From: Pedobacter sp. HMWF019
Lineage (GTDB): Bacteria > Bacteroidota > Bacteroidia > Sphingobacteriales > Sphingobacteriaceae
Reading direction: 5' to 3'
Length of the DNA: 64,000 nucleotides
NCBI RefSeq assembly: GCF_003061025.1
Contig: NZ_QAIL01000086.1
Coordinates: 1-64,000, forward strand
Each line of letters opens with the position of its first letter. The first letter of the stretch is position 1. Below the pieces are notes generated by a model. That model made no database searches and had not been told where the DNA came from. It saw only the letters and a list, made by a program, of their open reading frames with translations. The position numbers were made by a program, and so were the translations under genes. Positions 61,442 through 64,000 of the stretch are shown in pieces.

Positions 61442-62446
61442 TCAGCTGCCGATCCGTCTATCCGAAATAAAGGGCACAATGGGATAAATATAATCTGTCA
61501 AATCTACACCCAGTGCTTCAGGAGATGATCCAACAAAAACAGATCGTTTCCCTTTAATATAAATATTTCCCTCCTGATCAATCTCCACCATCGCCCATAA
61601 AGGATCTTTATAAGGCACCGTGTATTTCAACATCGGTTTAACTTTGTCTATAGCCTCAGAGTAACGAATCTCCTTATATTTATCTCCAAGCCATTGATAG
61701 GAAGCGCTGTTGATTTGCACATAATGTATCCCATTGATTTGGTTGTAATAATCCTGATGGTGATGTCCGCTCAACACCATAATTACTTTATGTTTATTCT
61801 TTAGATTTGCCTGTTCCAATGTATAACGCATCAAAGTACCATTCTCCAATCCACCTGCGTCATTATCCAGACCTTGATGACAAAATACAATCGTAGGCAA
61901 TACAGTTTCGCTCAGATCTTTTTTTAACCAATCCAGCTGTGTCCTGGAAATAAAACGTGCATACCCGGCAGGGCGGTCTGGAGATGGATTATGTTCATTG
62001 CCATCCAGCACAATAAAATGAAATCCATTGGCATCGAAAGAATAATACTTCGCCTTTGCTTTCCAGAATTCCACCACCTGATCACGAGTATAGCCCCCAT
62101 CGGTATCATGATTTCCAATTACATGATAACTTGGTCCTTTGAATTTCTCCCAAACCTTCATTAATGGCAGGTTCTCTTTTTTAGGAAAACAAAGGTCCCC
62201 CATCTGTATGATAAAATCAGGCACTTCCTTGTTCATTTCACCTATAAAGGCAGACAAGCGATCTACGCCATCATAAATCAAATCGTGATGCAAATCTGTG
62301 ATCACACCAAACCTGATCTTTACTTTACCCGATTTCATTACGGTTTGCACACGGTCTGTTCGGGCAAATAGTTTTTGAACCGGACTAACCACCAATGCAC
62401 CAAGCGCTAGCTTTTGCAGAAAATATCTTCGGTTTTCATTTTTCAT
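61442..62446 (-). CDS. Calcineurin-like metallophosphoesterase with Tat-type signal
   Basis: A protein of 334 residues from ATG 62446; Met codons at 62449 and 62461 are alternatives. The N-terminus has N-R-R-Y-F-L-Q-K, a twin-arginine export motif, then a hydrophobic stretch. The calcineurin fold has all metal motifs: D-L-H-H-D near 50, M-G-D-L near 86, G-N-H-D near 112, H-Q-G-L-D near 190, and G-H-H-H near 227. The substrate is unknown; related enzymes act on phosphodiesters or phosphosugars in the periplasm. The gene precedes the sigma gene by about 200 bp. A link to the glycan locus is possible but not shown. Confidence 0.88.
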   Translation of the reverse strand: MKNENRRYFLQKLALGALVVSPVQKLFARTDRVQTVMKSGKVKIRFGVITDLHHDLIYDGVDRLSAFIGEMNKEVPDFIIQMGDLCFPKKENLPLMKVWEKFKGPSYHVIGNHDTDGGYTRDQVVEFWKAKAKYYSFDANGFHFIVLDGNEHNPSPDRPAGYARFISRTQLDWLKKDLSETVLPTIVFCHQGLDNDAGGLENGTLMRYTLEQANLKNKHKVIMVLSGHHHQDYYNQINGIHYVQINSASYQWLGDKYKEIRYSEAIDKVKPMLKYTVPYKDPLWAMVEIDQEGNIYIKGKRSVFVGSSPEALGVDLTDYIYPIVPFISDRRIGS

Positions 62447-62641
62447 CATTCTGTCTTTCAATTTAGGAGCTCAAATAAAGTATAGTAAAAATACACAAAG
62501 AATACATATACTAAACACTCTTAACTAAAAAACAAATCTAAGTCAGTGTTATTTTTTAGATCTTGAAGGATATAATGGAAATTATAGCAGATTATGGCTT
62601 TAACTAAACTCCGCCAAATCTGCCTGGGGTATTAGTGAGCT

Positions 62642-62678
62642 CTTGTTGGGGGGATAACGAACCCCTTATCCCAACAAG
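62642..62678. other. Stable hairpin in the gap upstream of the phosphoesterase gene
   Basis: Nine-bp outer arms CTTGTTGGG (62642-62650) and CCCAACAAG (62670-62678) enclose a further G/C-rich inner stem (GATAA with TTATC). Neither side has a T run, so it is not a standard terminator. The 275-bp gap 62462-62736 otherwise shows no gene. Confidence 0.5.
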
Positions 62679-62736
62679 ACCCTACTCAGATATGCGTCAG
62701 ATACAACGCAGCCCAATAGAAGATTATATATTTATC

Positions 62737-63972
62737 TTACTTTTCTACCCAGGTTTTCTCACCTTTTTGCATTTTATCAAGTGTAGTCTGATAAGTTCCT
62801 TTCTCATTTTCAGGAACTAATGCAATAGCTTTCTGCTGCACAGCAATGGCTTCATCTTTTTTCCCGGTTCTATACAGCAGATTAGCATAGGTATCCAAAA
62901 AAGCAGGTTCTTTACTTTGCGTTTCATCTACACTTCGTTTACTCCAGGCTAGAGCCTGCGCAACACATTCCGCATCTTTGCAATTTTCAAAAATCGTCCA
63001 GGCAAAACTGTTGAGCATCTGTCCATTTGTTTCTTTTCCATATTTACCCATATAAGCTAATACCGCAGACTGAAATTTCCGCCAGTTACCTGTATTCTGA
63101 TAAAACTGAACCTGAAGAAGATCCGTTTGCTGGCTCATATCTACTGTCGGATATTTTGACTTTGCAACAGCAATCAGAGAATCCAGATTTGCTTTGGGAT
63201 TTCTCAGATACCGGTAAACTTCTTCCTGAAGGATGATACCGCCCAGTACAGCATTAGCCTTGCCTTTTCCAAGTACGGCATCAACCTTCTTAGGATCTTT
63301 AAGTAGTAATTGAAAACCTTTGCTCTTACTGTTGTCAGTAAACTTGCTTAGAAATTCCAGATTCTCTTTTGTATACAAATCTTTTTGTGTATCCAGATAA
63401 GCGGCTGCCAGTTTACCTGCATTTTCTTTATCATAAGCCTCTTCTGCGGCAAAAGCAAGTTGCTTTAAGGTTTCTGGAGTTTTGTTGCCCGTTTCATATT
63501 TTTTCAGTAAAGTATAATATTGCGTTTCCGGGTGCAGTGCTTTCTCCGCTTTAGCAATAAACTGATCAGCTTCTCCTCCACCAACAATACGATGTACCAG
63601 TTCACCATTTGGAGCAAAGATCAGGAAAGTTGGGTAAGCTTGAATCTTATAGGCTTTGTTGATTGCATCAGCATCAGCATACCAGCTTTTAACCTCTTCG
63701 CTGTCGCCGTTTGTTTTATCAAACTGTACCTTTACATTCACAAAGTTCTTATTAAAGAAAGTCCCCACCTTTTCCTGCGGAAAAATAGTACTGCTCATAT
63801 ATTTGCATGGCCCGCACCAGGTGGTAAAACAATCTACCAAAAGGTATTTATTTTCTTTTTTTGCTTTTTCTTTTACCTGCTGCCAGGTTGCCCCATGTTC
63901 AAAGTGGGTTCCTTTTTCCTGAGCAATACCTATAAATGGCAGCACAAGTAGTAATAATACGAGTTTCTTCAT
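62737..63972 (-). CDS. Exported thioredoxin-like protein with helical C-terminal domain
   Basis: A 411-residue exported protein. Signal peptide about 1-18 (G-I-A-Q). Thioredoxin fold at about 25-140 with active site W-C-G-P-C (Cys53, Cys56) and cis-Pro in I-Q-A-Y-P-T-F. The remaining ~260 residues are helical, probably TPR-like (A-L-A-W-S-K-R-S-V-D and D-T-Y-A-N-L-L-Y-R-T-G-K-K-D-E-A-I near the end). A periplasmic disulfide reductase or oxidase role is likely; the partners are unknown. It is the last complete gene before the window edge, and the region upstream (63973-64000) holds only the leader. Confidence 0.9.
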   Translation of the reverse strand: MKKLVLLLLVLPFIGIAQEKGTHFEHGATWQQVKEKAKKENKYLLVDCFTTWCGPCKYMSSTIFPQEKVGTFFNKNFVNVKVQFDKTNGDSEEVKSWYADADAINKAYKIQAYPTFLIFAPNGELVHRIVGGGEADQFIAKAEKALHPETQYYTLLKKYETGNKTPETLKQLAFAAEEAYDKENAGKLAAAYLDTQKDLYTKENLEFLSKFTDNSKSKGFQLLLKDPKKVDAVLGKGKANAVLGGIILQEEVYRYLRNPKANLDSLIAVAKSKYPTVDMSQQTDLLQVQFYQNTGNWRKFQSAVLAYMGKYGKETNGQMLNSFAWTIFENCKDAECVAQALAWSKRSVDETQSKEPAFLDTYANLLYRTGKKDEAIAVQQKAIALVPENEKGTYQTTLDKMQKGEKTWVEK

Positions 63973-64000
63973 TTGTTTTACGTTATAAGTTTAATGCCTA

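Noticed and set aside
62640-62680. Possible tRNA T-arm (GGGGTTCG... on the minus strand)
   Set aside because: No acceptor, D or anticodon arms can be built around it and the loop does not match the T-loop consensus.
1-64000. CRISPR arrays, prophage or transposon genes
   Set aside because: No regularly spaced repeats, transposase, integrase or phage structural motifs were found on reading both strands.

Overview
The window looks like chromosomal DNA from a Bacteroidota bacterium of the Sphingobacteriaceae, most like Pedobacter. This is inferred from: a SusC/SusD pair with an ECF sigma factor, a FecR anti-sigma factor and glycoside hydrolases; many lipoproteins with S-C-K-K-type lipoboxes; low-to-moderate GC; and promoters matching the Bacteroidota pattern TTTG / TAnnTTTG. 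I saw no transposase, phage gene, CRISPR array, rRNA or convincing tRNA.

Layout. 1-5.8 kb: small envelope proteins, a cold-shock protein, an NAD-binding reductase, a beta-CASP metallo-hydrolase and an abundant OmpA-type protein, closed by a perfect bidirectional terminator. 5.8-7.4 kb: a PAS histidine kinase followed by a single-domain response regulator. 7.5-15.8 kb (minus strand): a tightly packed run of sensor kinase, HAD phosphatase, FAD disulfide oxidoreductase, ABC ATPase, ABC permease fused to a solute-binding domain, egtB and egtD. This looks like an ergothioneine cassette that joins synthesis (EgtD, EgtB) to transport by a betaine-type ABC system related to EgtUV. It may also join it to redox recycling. 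The solute-binding domain of the permease appears circularly permuted. 16-22 kb: a CoA-transferase; a copper module (HMA-AraC fusion regulator, CopZ-like chaperone, CopA ATPase); and a LysR/YeiH pair.

22.5-28.7 kb: a GIN-domain protein, then two related outer-surface repeat proteins. The second has an N-terminal STN domain and is the last gene of an ECF sigma-FecR operon. This suggests a trans-envelope signalling system whose outer component is not a TonB-dependent receptor. 28.7-36.8 kb (minus strand): a vitamin B12 uptake locus with a cobalamin riboswitch, two TonB-dependent receptors, a BtuG-like propeller lipoprotein, a second surface lipoprotein, a small membrane protein and a BtuF-like protein without a signal peptide. 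36.9-40.7 kb: a class-A-like serine hydrolase whose signal peptide is cut off by a frameshift at an A9 run, a PPK2 kinase and a GH30 enzyme.

40.7-62.5 kb (minus strand): glycan utilisation. One operon encodes a phosphomannose isomerase with a degenerate kinase-like N-terminal domain, a sugar porter and a GH38 alpha-mannosidase. Next comes a MarR/GNAT pair with its own palindromic operator. Then follows a polysaccharide utilisation locus (ECF sigma, FecR, SusC, SusD, GH78 alpha-L-rhamnosidase, GH20 beta-hexosaminidase), with a Tat-type phosphoesterase upstream. The window ends with an exported thioredoxin-like protein. Together the sugar genes suggest import and trimming of a glycan containing rhamnose, hexosamine and mannose; the actual substrate is not shown by the sequence.
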